Shown: positions 21,459 through 33,154, counted from the stretch's first letter. The stretch is DNA of 64,000 bases from Trichobilharzia szidati (GCA_944472155.2 OX235272.1:89224020-89288019), one strand, 5' to 3'. Translations and numbers: made by a program. Notes: generated by a model not told the origin, from the sequence alone.

Positions 21459-24400
21459 GTAATGCTATGATGAGAACAATATCAGTAAACGCCATGCCGG
21501 ATCGGTCGGGGCCCGGTCTAACAACGACCGCGCTTTCTGCTGCCGTGTCGCAGGGCAGAAGTGATAAGTTAGCTACTGAGACACACCGACTAATAAAACT
21601 CCCAAATGCTGACACAGTCATAGGAAAATGGAATGTTCGAACGCTTTATGCCTGTGGGAAAGTAAAAGAACTGACCCATGAACTCAGTAAATACCGATGG
21701 TACATCCTAGGCTTATCAGAAGTTAGGTGGACAGGCTCGGGAGTAACAACTACAGAAGAGGGTCATAAGATATGGTACAGTGGGGACGAAGAGAAACACC
21801 AACATGGTGTGGGTTTCATCGTAAACAAAAAACAAGTTAACTCTGTAATAAGCTGTAGACCCGTAAACAATAGAATCATTTCTCTACGAGTTAGGGTTCA
21901 ACCACTTAACATAACAATAATACAAGTTTATGCGCCTACATCTGAATACCAGGACGAGGAAGTAGAATGCTTCTATGATGAACTAGAGGAGTGTATTAAT
22001 GAGGCTCCGAAAAAAGACATTCTTATTGTCATGGGTGACTGGAATGCTAAGGTAGGTGAAGATGCATATGACCAATGGGCAGGCACAGCTGGACGTTTTG
22101 GATTAGGTGAAACCAATGAGAGAGGAATAAGACTGCTGGAATTTGCAAGCAGCCACAAGCTCACACTGGCCAACACTCTATTCCCTCATAAGACATCAAG
22201 GAAAACAACATGGCACTCACCTGACAACAAAACACATAGCCAGATAGACTACATTCTGTTCCCAGCAAGATTCAAGTCAAGCATTAACAAGGCTAAAACC
22301 AGAACTTTTCCTGGAGCAGACATAGGCAGCGATCATGACATGGTTTTAATGACTATAAAATTAAAACTAAAACAGAACCGCAGACAAATAAGCCCTCGAA
22401 TCAGATATGACCTAGAGAAACTTAGGGACCCAAACATAGCAGAAATGTTTAAGGCAAATGTAGGGGGCAAGTTCGCTGCACTTACCTTGATTCACGACAA
22501 TATCGATTCACTCACTGAAAGCATTAAAACAGTGCTGTATGAATCAGCAACAGAAGTTCTGGGTAACAAAAGAAAGAAAATCAAACCATGGGTCACAGAC
22601 GATATTTTAAACCTGTGTGATACAAGAAGAGAACTAAAAAAGAAGAAAGGACTTAATTCCCAGTACAGGGAAGAGTATAGAACAGTAGACAAAGAAATAC
22701 GCTCCAAAATGAAGAGAGCAAAAGAGGGCTGGATTACTGAACAATGTAATATCATCGATAATAGCTTAAGGGGAGGCAACAATAAAAAAGCATTCGAAAC
22801 ACTGAGTAAGCTGACCAATACGAAACTGAATAGAGCAACCGTAATTGAGGATGGTAAAGGCACCCTCTTAACAGAAGAAGCAGATATCCTTAGAAGGTGG
22901 ACAAAATACTGTAAGGGACTCTACAATCATAAAATAAGCCCTAATTATAGCCTAATAAACAATTCATGCTGGGACAATAGGGAGATCGGTGATTCACCCA
23001 TACTAGAGTCAGAAGTAGAGGAAGCAATAAAATCACTTAAGGGAGATAAATCACCAGGAATTGACAACATACCGGCAGAACTAATTAAACATGGTGGACC
23101 ACAAACAGTTAAATGGCTGAAAGCAGCCTGTCAAAAAATCTGGCAAGAAAAAGAATGGCCTAAAGAATGGACTCAGTCACTAATCATTCCAATATTTAAG
23201 AAAGGGGACGCAAAGCAGTGCGAGAACTACAGAACAATAAGTTTAATCAGCCACCCAAGTAAAGTCATGCTGAAAGTAATATTGAACAGACTCAAAAAGA
23301 AAGTAGAGGAAATACTCTCAGAAGAACAGGCCGGATTCAGGCCGGGCAGAAGCACTGCTGAACAAATTTTTAACATAAGGGTACTAAACGAAAAATGTCT
23401 ACAACACCAAAAAATGCTAGTACACAACTTTATCGATTTTAAGAAGGCCTTTGACTGTGTGTGGCACGAAGGCTTATGGCAAGTCATGAATAACTACAAT
23501 ATAGATAAAAACATAATTGAGGTTATTAAGTCTTTATATAACAAATCTAGTAGTGCAGTATCTCTAAATAATCAAACTGGCGAGTTCTTCAGAACAACTA
23601 TAGGAGTACGCCAAGGGTGCATTCTCTCACCAGTCCTCTTTAATTTATTCCTCGAACATATTATGACACAAACCCTACATGACTTTACACCGACACTTAG
23701 CATAAACGGAAGACCAATTTCCAACCTCAGATTTGCTGATGATATAGCCCTCATTGGGGAAAACATTGATCAAGTTCAGGACCTCACCTCAAGACTTGAT
23801 GTTGCAACCAAATCTGTGGGCATGGAAATCAGCACAGAAAAAAGCAAAATACTCATTAACGGAGGAAACAACTCAGATAAATGTATCAGACTTGATGGAC
23901 ATGTATTAGAAGAGGTTGAAACTTTCAAATACCTTGGGTCTACCCTAACAAAAGATGGAAGGTCCACTAAGGAAATAAAAATTCGACTAAACCTAGCCTC
24001 TGCCACCATGTCCAAGTTAGGGAAAATATGGAAGAGCAACATCAGCGTCTCAGCAAAAATGAAACTCTACTCGTCACTGGTCCTCTCTGTATTCCTATAT
24101 GGATGTGAGAGCTGGACCCTGAATGCAGAGACAGAAAGAAGAATACAAGCCTTCGAAAACAAAAGCTATAGAAGGATCCTAGGAATAAGTTACCTTGAAA
24201 GGAAAACTAATGAATATGTCTTACACCAGGTCCATAGACTGGCAGGAAAACAGGAACCACTCCTTTCAATCGTAAAGAAACGGAAACTACAATGGTTCGG
24301 CCACACGGTAAGACATGACACATTGTCCAAAACGATTCTACAAGGCACAGTAGGAGGAGCACGAAAGAGAGGTCGACCGAATAAGAGCTGGCTTGACAAC

Positions 24401-24520
24401 ATAAAAGAGTGGACTGAAATGCCCTTGGATACGCTACAGAAAATAGCATTAAACCGAGAAGAATGGCGAAGACTGATAGCGCGAACTGTCATAGCACCCC
24501 CAAGACGAAAGTCAAGGGAC

Positions 24521-24523
<3 letters not shown>
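21428..24523 (+). CDS. RTE retrotransposon ORF: endonuclease-reverse transcriptase
   Basis: 1031 residues, no stops or frameshifts. The APE-like endonuclease (about 64-315) has all expected catalytic residues: 'WNVRTL' (Asn69), 'SEVRW' (Glu98), 'VYAPT' (Tyr168), 'MGDWNAKVG' (Asp204, Asn206), 'IDYIL' (Asp274) and 'SDH' (301-303). The RT (about 540-810) shows 'KSPGIDNIPAEL', 'GFRPGRST', 'FIDFKKAFD', 'GVRQGCILSP' (726-735) and the catalytic 'FADD' (769-772). The C-terminal part has 'CESWTLNAETERRIQAFE' and 'RKLQWFGHTVRHD', as in RTE proteins; no RNase H follows. The product would nick target DNA and copy its RNA there (target-primed reverse transcription). The ATG at 21428 is the first in this frame after the monomers; MPDRSG at 23 is an alternative start. 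The stop TGA is the first unit of the tail repeat. Likely competent, untested. Confidence 0.9.

Positions 24524-24613
<90 letters not shown>
24521..24613 (+). repeat. (TGA)31 microsatellite, 3' tail of the RTE element
   Basis: 93 bp of perfect TGA units. The first unit is the ORF stop codon. The poly-Met reading of this stretch in another frame is an artefact. Confidence 0.9.
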
Positions 24614-24614
<1 letters not shown>

Positions 24615-24769
24615 TAAAGAGAAACTGACAACAGTTAAAAAGAAAAAAATGTTCCTAAAATTGTAATTTAATGCGGAAGTGGCTAGTGAAGTCTTACATC
24701 TGTGATTATCAAGAGCAATAAAACGGACTTATACTGCCGCCACTCTTTGTTTGTCATTTTCCAGTCGAC

Positions 24770-25055
24770 CAACTATGCTTGCTCAAGCGAAAGACAAGTT
24801 ACCTAGCTGTGCCATTTCTATGTGTATCTACGAATTTAACTGCTCCTGTGGAGAAAGTTATATAGGGCGAACAACTAGACAGCTCAACAAACGTATTTCT
24901 CAGCATTTTCCTTTATAGTTCGGAAAAGGCCAAATAGAATCTATAAGAAGTTTTATTTTGACCCATTTGATTGATAGCGGTCACCAAGTGGACAGAAGTA
25001 GTGCCTTCAAAGTTATCCATTGCATTCCATTCGAAGATGTCTGATCATGTAACTT
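24770..25055 (+). pseudogene. PLE GIY-YIG fragment
   Basis: The plus strand reads 'CIYEFNCSCGESYIGRTTRQLNKRISQH' in two overlapping pieces, with the C-x-C and YIG motifs intact. A stop follows, then 'ILTHLIDSGHQVDRSSAFKVIH'. It is cut off by a SINE at about 25060. Dead fragment of the same PLE group as 18.8 kb. Confidence 0.65.
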
Positions 25056-25059
25056 GAAG

Positions 25060-25292
25060 TCAGTTGGTGGTTGGTGAATAGCAGTGGAATCCAGGATGCG
25101 CATTTCGTCCTATTTGGGATTCGTCATCTGTATGTACCTTCATTGGTGTTTGAGACTATGGGTACTGGGTTCGAGCCTCGGTGGGAACACCATCATTCAC
25201 TGACTGGGGAATGCAGGTACATCCAGTGACGAGTCCCAAGTAGGACGAAATGCGCATCCTGGATTCCACTGCTAGTCACCATGATCCAATTG
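25060..25292 (+). mobile_element. Hammerhead SINE, family a (Sm-alpha-like), inverted composite
   Basis: Antisense ribozyme (about 25085-25135) at the 5' side, sense tRNA-like B box GGTTCGAGCC (near 25169), sense ribozyme at 25220-25268. Stem III is the palindrome ATGCGCAT and stem II GTCC/GGAC is perfect, but the core reads 'ccag-TGACGA': C3 is deleted. Ends are inverted 'gcagtggaatcca' and 'tggattccactgc'. Inserted in a PLE. Confidence 0.65.
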
Positions 25293-25324
25293 ACAATGTA
25301 GTATTTAAAACAATTAGTCCCTTT

Positions 25325-25925
25325 TATAAATTTGGATAGTGTTATTAGAAGACGGAGATTATATGAAAAATGTGTGATGTATTTGCTCTATACATTTCGA
25401 ACAATCTGATCACACATTTACTTGTCAAGTCGATATACATGAAAAAATTAAAGGCAATTAAATTAAACAGAGTGACAAAAAAAGGATTTAAGAATGATTA
25501 ACACAAACGTTTGGTAATCCAATCAAATAAGGATTACCAAGGTAAGTTAAGAGTAATAATAAACTGTTTTAACACAGAGGCGGGGTGGGTGCTTAAGTTT
25601 ATGAATAGCTATAGCCTCAGCTTATTTCAGTAAGCGCCCTTGACCGTTTTTATAGATGACCTTAAAGGCTGAGTTAACATCAATCTTATGGTTCATCTCG
25701 ATTAGGTGTTTAGCTATAGACGAAGTTGGTAGTCTGACACCTGTGTCTATTGGTTTTCCACAATTCATTTGTTTAATTTAATTGACCTTAATTTTTCATA
25801 TATATCGACTTGACAAGTAAATGTGTGAGGGATCAGATTATTCAAAATGTATAGCGCAAATACATCACACATTTTTCACATAATCTCCATCTTCTAGTAA
25901 CACCGTCGAAATGAAGTATTGTTTA
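25325..25925 (-). mobile_element. PLE fragment bracketed by inverted arms
   Basis: Inverted arms of about 155 bp at 25325-25480 and 25760-25925 (for example 'cacatttacttgtcaagtcg' against its reverse). The central part encodes, on the minus strand, 'SIAKHLIEMNHKIDVNSAF' and 'AEAIAIHKLKHPPRLC', the C-terminal half of a PLE GIY-YIG domain with one stop. Same plan as 18.4-19.9 kb with unrelated arm sequence. Confidence 0.6.
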
Positions 25926-28100
25926 ATAATAATAATAATAATTTGCTTTATTCCAAAACAGTACATGTGATACAGAATGGAATTCTCAGCATTTTTACTA
26001 CAGTATTGCATCCAGTTAGTACATTATCAATAAATAGAATTCTACATAGATTAAGGAAACCACAGTTCATTATTACAACAACACATTGGCATGTCGGTAG
26101 CAAAGGTAAAGCTGAAACAGTGTTTGAAGGTGTTAGAAAAGTGGGAGCTGTCTTATTAACTGGCGTAAGCGAGAGAAAGAAACAAAGCAGCACATAACGG
26201 AAAGAGAAGAGAGAGAAAAGGAAAAGAAAGAAGGAAAATGTTTATTTTCATTGTTCATTGATTTTTTTTAAATCTGCAGTAATTTTGTATTCTTATGCGA
26301 TCATCTCATAGTCTCCAGTGTCTAGTTATAGTTACTTTAAACTTGGTGATTTTGGTGAGTTTATTACTTCTCATCTACTCAGTATTGTTGATCTTTTGGT
26401 GATTTCTGTCACAGAAAACTGTCTTAAATTTGAAATAACCAGTGGATTCAAGCGCTGAATTATCTTTCTGGTAATTGAGTTTTAATATTCTGAGCATTTT
26501 ATATCGAAGTCAGTCGAAGATGGATACCATAAAGGTTTAATTTTATCACTTCACTCGCATTCACACCTTTATTGTTAGGAAAATACTTTTCGGCTAGTTT
26601 AAATCCATTTGATGTAATCCGCATCCTCTTTCTATCTCTCTTTGTGGTACGCTGCAAATGTCAGCACGGAAAAGTGCAAACAAGCTCACGAATCACCTTG
26701 AAATAGCCAATCAGAATAAACCTGGCGAATTTCAGATGAAAAAAGCCGAGTATATTCATGAAAAAAAATATTGAATGTAGTGCTAAAATATTAAATAACA
26801 CATATTTGTTTAAGAAGGTTCAAGAATAACTCCAAGTTTCTAACAGGAGTATCGGAATTCACCCAAATGAGTATCGCCCATGGTCAGAAGCTAAGGTTAC
26901 GAGTCAGGCATGGTGCGGACGTTCCATGTCCCCACAAAGACTTTTTCTTTTGGCGCAAGGAGTTTCATCGTGCTGAAGTTTCTGTATCAACTTTGTTTAC
27001 AGGGTGGGGTTGCTAGCCTCACGCCTGAGAAGGGGGTTGTTACATTAAATTATAGTTTACAGAGAAGCGATCTTGTGGGTTGCTCCCATTAGAATCAGGA
27101 AAACGAGGAATAAAGCAGTCAGGATAACACCAGCAAAAGGAAAATAATTCACAACAGGAAGGGCAGCGACAACAACAATAAAAAGCCTTAGCAGTAGTAT
27201 CGCAGTCATATACAGTTAACCAAAATGATACCAAAATCATAGACTCACTGAATTGAGCCGACTTGGACATGTAAATCCATCAATATATACAATTAAAGAT
27301 ATTAGTGTTAGACAGTGACAAAATGGCTAGCAGATAGTTATAGGCATTATCGGTCAACAAGATTATATCCACAGATTCAGTGTTAGAAAGACAAATAATT
27401 ACAATAAGTTCCACAACTTCTTGGCAAGAAATTCCACAGAAACAAGAGTTTTATGTAACTGAGTAAATGTTCAGTCAGGCATGGGGTTAGACTTAAGGCC
27501 GTAAATCATGAACAGCACTCATTATAGGTAGTAAAATCGATGTCTCTATTAGTACTGCACTTACTGCCTGACTGATCGTTTCATTTATGCACTCGTTCCC
27601 GTGGTTCACTGTTCTTTATCTTTATCAGATGAAGTGATCGCCTACTTGGAATTTTGATATTTTATAGAATAGAAGTACGTAATGGAAAGCCTCTCAGTCT
27701 TCATATTAAGACATTGTCATTTCATATTATGTCTTCGACACATGACAGTTTCGACTCGTAGAGCAATTTCATACTTGCCCGTTGAGTTCCACAGTTAGTA
27801 TTATGTGAAATCAGTGCAAATAAACAAAGTGTAATCACTTCATTTATTGTCATTAATAAACATCTTATTATTTGTGTAACATATTTATTTACTATTTTAG
27901 GTTCTTAATTAACGCAGCTTTGTTTATGACTTTGTCTTTCCATCATAGAAGTATTCTGAAGTACAACACGTTAAACTGACTCACTACTACGTGACAGTGA
28001 CCTATTTGATTGACTGAGCTACCTAATTTTTCATAAAATACAGTGCGTCAAATCTACTCAGTTGTACTTTGTGTTAACCACCATTTGTTTACGTCCTTGA
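25926..28100. other. Gene-poor stretch
   Basis: 25926-26000 is a minus-strand retroposon tail: (AAT)n then 'tttattccaaaacagtac', matching tails at 30151-30240 and 32309-32370. The stretch 27380-27480 resembles 16785-16880 ('attacaataagttccac', 'gagttttatg') and is a dispersed repeat. No gene could be supported in the rest. Confidence 0.4.
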
Positions 28101-28118
28101 AGAACAATCTATACTCAC

Positions 28119-28290
28119 GTGCATTTTTTAATGGCTTTCGACATACTACGTCGGGCGAGGGCGTATGCTGCGGATAGAATGAAATTCCTTCCAATAATGT
28201 ACTGTAGACTATTGTTTAATTTTAAGAATTTGTCGTAAGGAGTAGATAAGGCCAAGATGGAAATTATACACTGTACTTTTGGTACCAAAA
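28119..28290 (-). CDS. Possible host coding exon
   Basis: The minus strand is open through 'SAPKILVPKVQCIIS...LSTPYDKFLKL...GRNFILSAAYALARRSMSKAIKKC' and ends at a strong splice donor, GTGAGT (plus 28118-28113), with exon phase 2. The upstream edge is unclear: a repeat shared with 43510-43600 begins near 28292, and possible acceptors (TTCTTCAG; AAAAG) lie there. Composition and the donor look like a real exon, but the protein is not recognised and no partner exon was found. It could be chance. Confidence 0.3.
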
Positions 28291-28291
28291 T

Positions 28292-28575
28292 TTTTGGTGC
28301 AGACTGAAGAATTCTATCAGTCAAGTTTGCTATGTGGCCACCATATTAGGTGACTCGTCATCACGGTCCACTTTGAATTGTTGATATTAGGTAGTTGGAG
28401 GTAATCGGCAGGAAGCCTGACTGCAGCACTGGGTGACGCGGGTTCGAATCTCAGAAGGGACATGGATTCCTTCAAGACTGCAGATACGCCTTGCTGATGA
28501 GTCCCAACTAGTACGAAACCTGGGTCAAAGGCTTCCTGTCGATTACCTCTAACTATCTAATATTCTGTACTATAT
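28292..28575 (+). mobile_element. Hammerhead SINE, family c, inverted composite
   Basis: The 5' part 'gatattaggtagttggagg' and 3' part 'cctctaactatctaatatt' are inverted copies. Between lie a B box GGGTTCGAATC (28440-28450) and a hammerhead (28488-28532). 28292-28390 matches 43510-43600 and may be 5' flank of the family c unit. Confidence 0.6.
28488..28532 (+). ncRNA. Hammerhead ribozyme, SINE family c
   Basis: Core CTGATGA (28494-28500) and GAAA (28515-28518) are intact. Stem III is ACCT with GGGT (28518-28525), cleavage-site C28526. Stem I GCCTT/AAGGC has a G-A mismatch next to the core. Stem II (GTCC...GTAC) keeps two outer pairs only. Probably a recently weakened ribozyme. Confidence 0.5.
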
Positions 28576-30563
28576 ATAAACATGTTCAGAATAAACTTCT
28601 TATTAATATCATTATTATTATTATTACCACTACTATTATTATTATAGATTTAGCATCATATCCAACAAATTCATTAGATAAATCCAACAAGCGTTATTGT
28701 TTTCATCAATATGAGAACTAAGATGCTTTGGGTAGTCTTTTCAACTTGATGTCTGTGTTGTCAGGTGCCTTAGTTTATTTGTCAAGCTGCTAACTCAATG
28801 GACAGACTTTCTTCAGGACTAGTTAGTAGCCAGTGAACAAAATTTGTTATGATTTCATGAGTGTTTGGATTAAGTCATTCCGTCCTACAATGGGTGAGTG
28901 TCATCCTGAATAATTTGATGGTATATTCTATGAAATACGCAACTGTTGGTGTAGATTTAAGTAACAGGGAAACCTAATCTTTCTGTATGATTGAAGATAC
29001 GCCTTGTTGTTGAGGCCAGACAACCGAGAAAACCCAAGTCAAACAGGTTTCCCTAAAGATTAACTACTTTTTTTTACCTTAATACCTAATATTCCCCATC
29101 TCACTAACTAGTACTGACAATAATGAATATTTTATTGAGACAAACACAGTCTTTTGTTCAATAAAAATGTTTGAGTACGAAGTATACTCACTAGCTTACT
29201 CACTCTACTCTACTGCTAGATTATTATTCATCACAGTTTATTGCTGACTTCAACAACTTTGTGACCTTAGGAGAGAAAGAGATTAAAATTTGATGAGTCA
29301 TACACTCAGTAATGATTGATTAACAAATTGTCGTCATTATAAAATAAAGACTGGAGCAGAAATGAAACAAGCATTACAGTTTATTAAAGTATATTCTATG
29401 TTCTAAGCGACAGAGACAATGTTAAGAGTGAAACCTATGACTTGCTTTGTTGTTAATAACATAATTTTAGGCTCTTTTATTTCTCTCTTATTTTGTATTC
29501 TATAGTGAACTCCTTCTTAAACATACTTAGCTACCTAAATTATTAACATTGGCTTACTTTTTTGTACTTTATTCCTTCTTTTGTGTATCTACTGGTTCCG
29601 ACTATATTAGCACTATGAGCATTACAAAATTGTCCTGTCATTAACCATCATGTAATTATTAGTTTTTGTGGTTGTTTTTTATATTTTTTTTCGACAATAT
29701 TAACTGACAATCATTGGTTGTGAACGCCATTGTCACCACCTTAAAAATTTTGTATTATTCAGGATTACTCACACTACCACTACAAACACTGCATTAGACC
29801 TGACAATAAAAAACAGAACAACAACCCTGAAATGTTATTTTATGATTGTTTAGCGTTGTTTCAACCAAATTAACTGATCATCTTGGCGATAAACATTCTT
29901 AAATATCATTTCATAACTTCTTGTATGACTATAGCTTTACTGTCACCATGCATAATCACATCATAGCTTCCACAACCCAATACTGAATTATTATTATATG
30001 ATGTTTATTTTCCTTTCTACTTTTTGGTATTTTTTCGCATTTAAAAAAAATTTTGTTTGTTTTTTTGCTGTTGTTGTCTTTATATTTTTTTTCTTGAAAA
30101 TACTCTTTTTAAACGTTGGATAAAAATTAGAATATTGTAGATATGTGCTGAAAATTCCACACTGTACCACTAGTACTGTTAATGGAATAAAGCAAATTAT
30201 TATTATTGTTATTAAATTATTATTATTATTATATTTCAAGTTTAAACTACCTGAGGAAAGAACAAACAAGCACTGACAGTTGACAGATGAAAATTTTAGT
30301 CATGTGGTCTATGGGAAAAATCAGTCACCCATATCAGATACTAGACTTATTTAGATGTAAAGTGATGGATTTAGTTCCTCTGATAAAGGAATTTGATAAC
30401 AGATTAATTTGTTGGCATCTCAATGCACAGATATGGGTAAAAAACGTTTACCTTATATTAGAATCATGATTTGCTCATATCTTCGGTATTGTACTAATTT
30501 GTCTTCCTTTCATGCTTCTTATCTTGTTTGATAAGTATCCTTCATTTGATATTCCGCCAGGTG

Positions 30564-30596
<33 letters not shown>

Positions 30597-30640
30597 TATA
30601 TTAATATCTGTATTTATATACTACTTATATGTCTTGTCAG
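28576..30640. other. Gene-poor AT-rich stretch
   Basis: Several ATT/TTA microsatellites (28608-28645, 30195-30235). 30151-30195 reads 'ctgaaaattccac...ggaataaag', the shared 3' tail of a retroposon. A (TA)n tract is at 30559-30600. No gene supported. Confidence 0.45.
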
Positions 30641-30938
30641 TAGAATACATGTTTAGTCAGCATCAGAAACCATCATTTCCAGGGCTACTTAAGAAAGACT
30701 TTGTTATACTGCATAGGTCACTAAAGGCTGTCAGTAGGGCTAGTGGGATGTTGCTAAATTAACTGGTTATTACTGTTGTAGATGGACACATGGACTTCTG
30801 CAAGAGATTGGCAAATAATATCTTGTCTGACTCTGAACATCCTCTCCATACACAACTCTCTCCTTGCATCTCATCATCTGGGTAGAACTAAAAGCAACTA
30901 TAGACGACTGTATGCTCGGACGCCTAAGTACAAAAACT

Positions 30939-31708
30939 GGCAACTCTAAACAATAGGAACCCAAACCAAAACGACCTACGAACGCACAAACGACCTTGAG
31001 AAACCAATCAGGTGACTCTGTTGTTTCTAGAAGTAATTATGGATGCCCTACACCTTTTGCGTTGTTAATTCGCTCTGGATCTGTTTGGATAAGGGACTGA
31101 TTGCAGGGTCTAAAATATAATCGCGGGAGATTACGAGCAAACCAGCAATGGATATTAGGTATCTATGACACTACCCTCAGAAAAGGATATATTGAGGCGA
31201 TTCTTAATCGCAGTGCTGGTGTATTATTGCCTATTATCCAGCGCTTAGTGCTGCCCGGGACCACTATTCACACAGACAAATGGAGTAGTTATGGTCAATT
31301 GTCGAATCTCGGGTATATTCATCATGTAGTCAATCACACAGACGGTTTTCGCAATCCTTTGGATGGAACTCATACTAATTGCATCGAAAGTTTCTGGAGT
31401 CACCTGAAAAAAAGGATTAGATTGGTGAATGGATCAAGAAATCCAATGATATACAGTTATCTGGATGAGTTTATGTACAGAAGTTGGTTTAACATGAGTA
31501 TGAAGACTCCTATGAGAAACTGGGAGCACTTTTTGCAACATATACAAGAATGTTATCCTTTGTAACATTGCTTTACTTTTATATAAACGATTTTTTACAA
31601 TTATGCGCCGTTTCTTTGAGCCTTCTGATTGGTCGAAGCTGTCCTTGACAAGGTTGTTTGTGCGTTCGTAGGTCGTTTCGGTTTGGGTTCCTATTGTTTA
31701 GAGTTGCC
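30939..31708 (+). mobile_element. Merlin-type DNA transposon, internally deleted
   Basis: Terminal inverted repeats of about 57 bp (30939-30995 and 31652-31708) differ at two positions and start GGCAACTC. CAAAAACT flanks both ends (30931-30938, 31709-31716): an 8-bp TSD, as expected for Merlin. At 770 bp it is shorter than autonomous Merlins and lacks the transposase N-terminus, so it is a non-autonomous derivative. Confidence 0.85.
31101..31565 (+). CDS. Merlin transposase C-terminal part (IS1595/ISXO2-like)
   Basis: 154 codons if read from a TTG directly after a stop (31098-31100); no ATG start fits. It covers the second and third acidic residues of the DDE domain: 'THTDKWSSY'-like 'IHTDKWSSYGQL' (Asp59) and 'HTNCIESFWSHLKKRI' (Glu96), plus 'NRGR', 'YDTTLRKGY' and 'YLDEFMYRSWF'. 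The first catalytic Asp, seen as 'HIDETVL' in the copy at 44.3 kb, and the N-terminal zinc-binding part are deleted. The family cuts and pastes DNA and relates to bacterial IS1016/IS1595. This copy cannot be active alone, but its remaining frame is intact, so the deletion may be young. An ordinary C-terminal end is reached (stop 31563-31565). Confidence 0.75.
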   Translation: MQGLKYNRGRLRANQQWILGIYDTTLRKGYIEAILNRSAGVLLPIIQRLVLPGTTIHTDKWSSYGQLSNLGYIHHVVNHTDGFRNPLDGTHTNCIESFWSHLKKRIRLVNGSRNPMIYSYLDEFMYRSWFNMSMKTPMRNWEHFLQHIQECYPL

Positions 31709-31955
31709 CAAAAACTCTACAATACCTTATTTAGCATACATTTTGTGTGATGAGAAAACCGTAAGACAGGAAATTACCAGCTTACTGAGGAACTCTAAGT
31801 AAACGGTATTGTTTTTTGTTCTCATTATTACATTGTCGTTATTATTTCCACTTGATTTAATTTTATATTCACTTCTTATTGAACAATATTATCAATTTAA
31901 ATGCCTTATTTTAGTTAGTATCCCTGTAATGAGAAAATTAGATGTAATATTGTAT

Positions 31956-32301
31956 TGTGACAACAGAAGACAAGGGCCAGGCAACAGATCGTTTATTAAG
32001 GAAATCAACACATATTTATAGCTTTTCATGTACATTATCATAGATTATTGTTAGCAGAAAAACACAGTCTTTTGATTGGTGGTTTCTCACTGAACGTTTC
32101 ATCTTTCTTTCATTTCTTTGTGACTGTTTCTTGAATGTCAGATCATCTCCATATGCTAACTGTATCCGCCTACGCAGAGTCTGCTGTGGTTGATTGCTGA
32201 GTCAGTCTATGTTCATATTTTTCTCACTACCGATATTGAGGACGCAAATATTGACGTAAATTACCATCTACCAATTTGGCTAGCAGCCAGCTCTCACCAC
32301 A
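31956..32301 (+). mobile_element. Solo LTR, plus, TSD GTAT
   Basis: 346 bp from TGTGACAACAG to CTCTCACCACA. GTAT flanks both sides (31952-31955, 32302-32305). Same family as 34009-34349. Confidence 0.75.
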
Positions 32302-32305
32302 GTAT

Positions 32306-33154
32306 TACAGGGTGAAAATTCCACATTTGTACCAAAAGTACTGTTTGGAATAAAGTTATTATTACTGTTATTATTGTTAATATTATTAACTATTAAGGTA
32401 AATTTTTTCTTAACTTATCAATGAAGTGAGTTGGTTTACTTCCTTTAAGTACTCATTTTATCTCGGATTCAACTCATGCTTATTTCAGTAATGTTGTGTA
32501 TATGTCTGTCATCTGTCCGATATCAACTGACAGTAGAAGATATGTGGCTAAGTGATACAAATACAGGATTATTAGTGAACTAGAATTGGGACACATTTAG
32601 TCTAGGAACATCTCTTTTTTATCGCCTGCTCAAATATCTTGTGGGCTTCAGTCATTATTACCTTGACTCTATACCTAACACAACTTCTGAATTATAACCA
32701 TCTTTTAAAGAAACTACTTCAAATGGTGTGTAAAGTTTTTTGGTCATGTCGTGTCCTTTGAGTTGTATGATATAATTCATGAATAATCTCCATCTAGATA
32801 GACATTAATGAAAAAAATATTCAGTTCAGTGAAGAGGCTCTTTTCGGCAAATTCATTTTTAACTGTACAAAGCTGAATGAAAACGACTTACCACCGGGAT
32901 CCGATGCATCTGTAGTCCTGACGCCCTAAAAGCAGAACTAGATCTTCTGAAAGGAACAAAACATAACTTATTCAAAAAAAATGTTACATGAACCTGGATC
33001 TTAAGGGAGACTTAACCTGCGGTATCCTTAAGTGGAGAATTTCATCATCTTTGAGAACTCCATTCTTCACAGTAACGCTTAGAGTTGTGTTCTCTAGTCG
33101 TCCATTGGTTTGAAGAAGCCTTAAGGATAGGAGCTGGCATCTGACTACTTCTGT
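32306..33154. other. Retroposon tail and PLE arm
   Basis: 32309-32370 is a 3' retroposon tail with ATT repeats. 32820-32862 ('gttcagtgaagaggctc') is inverted at 33765-33800, so the PLE fragment at 33155 is also bracketed by inverted arms. No gene otherwise. Confidence 0.45.

Larger units (their letters stand above)
21239..24613 (+). mobile_element. Full-length RTE-type non-LTR retrotransposon
   Basis: About 3.37 kb from the 5' TSD to the end of the (TGA)31 tail. Order: two 115-bp 5' monomers, one 1031-codon ORF, no 3' UTR, microsatellite tail, TSD. A single ORF with APE-type endonuclease and RT, no RNase H, and a short-repeat tail are RTE-clade traits. Exact TSDs and an unbroken ORF point to recent insertion. 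Confidence 0.85.
30640..31830 (+). repeat. Dispersed repeat interrupted by Merlin
   Basis: 30640-30938 and 31709-31830 together match 2610-2990. Merlin occupies the gap. Confidence 0.6.

Noticed and set aside
24463..24666. ORF with about 30 consecutive methionines
   Set aside because: It is another reading frame of the (TGA)31 tail of the RTE element.
31101..31565. Horizontally acquired bacterial insertion sequence
   Set aside because: The IS1595-like domain belongs to eukaryotic Merlin elements; TIRs, TSD and a second copy in the same window fit an animal transposon.
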